32,811 nt of DNA from RI-283 sp964487925 (GTDB lineage: Bacteria; Pseudomonadota; Gammaproteobacteria; SZUA-140): positions 1 through 32,811 of the forward strand of contig CAZASZ010000019.1 of NCBI GenBank assembly GCA_964487925.1, read 5' to 3'. The notes under the pieces were generated by a model. It was given only the letters and a program-made list of their open reading frames with translations, did no database searches and had not been told where the DNA came from. The position numbers and the translations under genes were made by a program. This document shows positions 32,267 through 32,811 of this stretch, in pieces (position 1 is the stretch's first letter; every line of letters begins with the position of its first letter).

Positions 32267-32811
32267 GGTGGTTGTCTCGTTTAGTGAGTTCGCGATGGCG
32301 TCCAGTGTATCTCAGGATGGCGACAAATGGGGATGGGGTTTGAGTTGCGTGCGCATAGAAAGGTGAATCTCAGCTTACAGCGGAAATATCATAAAGGACT
32401 TAGGATAGTCACGTAAGCTGCTGTCCTGATTTGGCTTTTCGTGTTGTCCACAGTTCCTGTGGATAACATTGTGGAGTAACTCAGATTCCAGCTCGCGAAA
32501 CCCCTTAGCTTAAGGATTCATTACAGATTGGTGACAAAATAGACGAATTTTATAGTTTATGAAAAACAATAAGTTACATGTTTTAGGTTTTCTGTCAGGG
32601 AATTCCCGGCGCGTCGGACAGGCATTTTAATCAAGTGCCTGATGGTGTGCATAAAAACCAAAATACCCAATGTTGGGACCTTGTTCTAGGGTGCTTGTCA
32701 AGGGACGTTTTGGTGTTTGGTGTACACACCGAATAGGTCGAGTACGATTGCCCGATAACCCTGCATATCGCGTTGCATCACATTCTTGGTCGAACCTAAC
32801 CTGAGCGCAGG
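32267..32811. other. AT-rich non-coding region with DnaA-box matches: candidate oriC
   Basis: About 545 bases with no gene on either strand, running to the window edge. Three DnaA-box matches occur in 211 bases: TTGTCCACA at 32444-32452 (+); TTATCCACA on the minus strand at 32458-32466, a perfect consensus; and TTATGCACA on the minus strand at 32646-32654. The first two form a near-perfect inverted pair 5 bases apart. Between them and the third box lies a strongly AT-rich stretch (about 32500-32590), in contrast to the GC-rich genes around it, and a perfect 10-bp palindrome GGGAATTCCC (32598-32607). These are features of a replication origin or a DnaA-regulated promoter. I cannot see dnaA, rpmH, gidA or parAB nearby, which usually mark oriC. 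Confidence 0.4.

Noticed and set aside
32720..32728. Fourth DnaA-box-like site (GTGTACACA)
   Set aside because: It differs from the consensus at the first position and sits in a GTGTACAC palindrome, so it was not counted.

Overview
The window looks like chromosomal DNA from a gammaproteobacterium. The evidence is the mreBCD-mrdA-rodA-mltB-rlpA-dacA order running into ybeD-lipB-lipA, an OxyR with the Cys pair spaced as in E. coli, ClpB and CbpA close to the enteric proteins, and a second-type EF-G. A PEP-CTERM protein and a di-heme peroxidase suggest an environmental, exosortase-bearing, respiring lineage, possibly near the purple-sulfur or sulfur-oxidising groups. That placement is inference. 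I see no phage, IS element, CRISPR array, tRNA or rRNA.

Layout from left to right. 1-967: the 3' part of an EnvZ-like sensor kinase (+). 1260-3344: a standalone EF-G (-) with a clear terminator. 3808-4518: a PEP-CTERM protein (-) followed by a perfect 13-bp hairpin. 4807-6336: an HDOD-GAF protein (-). 6388-18103: a long minus-strand cell-shape, peptidoglycan and lipoate cluster, transcribed mreB, mreC, mreD, mrdA, rodA, mltB, rlpA, dacA, D-amino-acid aminotransferase, ybeD, lipB, lipA. 18409-20261: gatC-gatA (+), divergent from mreB and without gatB. 20248-22549: a tight minus-strand group in transcription order of a ribbon-helix-helix protein, a 58-aa coiled-coil protein, a hotdog-like protein, an alpha/beta-hydrolase and an Smr-domain protein. 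22645-23442: an orphan lipoprotein (-).

23537-26120 is a probable peroxide-defence module: oxyR (-) diverges from a ferritin-like diiron gene and a secreted di-heme cytochrome c peroxidase (+), closed by a good terminator. 26389-29953 is clpB-cbpA (+), a disaggregase and J-protein pair behind a possible sigma-32 promoter. At 30032-30196 there is the broken 3' end of an EAL-domain gene. It abuts a coupled minus-strand pair, a HisC-like aminotransferase and an M29/NicX-like metalloenzyme (30195-32266). The last ~545 bases are non-coding and AT-rich, with three DnaA-box matches; this is a candidate replication origin or DnaA-regulated region.

Most housekeeping genes are on the minus strand, pointing away from the right end, as expected if a replication fork moves leftwards from there. 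The most unusual items are the DnaA-box region, the hisC/M29-like pair with the EAL scar beside it, and the small ribbon-helix-helix/coiled-coil gene pair.
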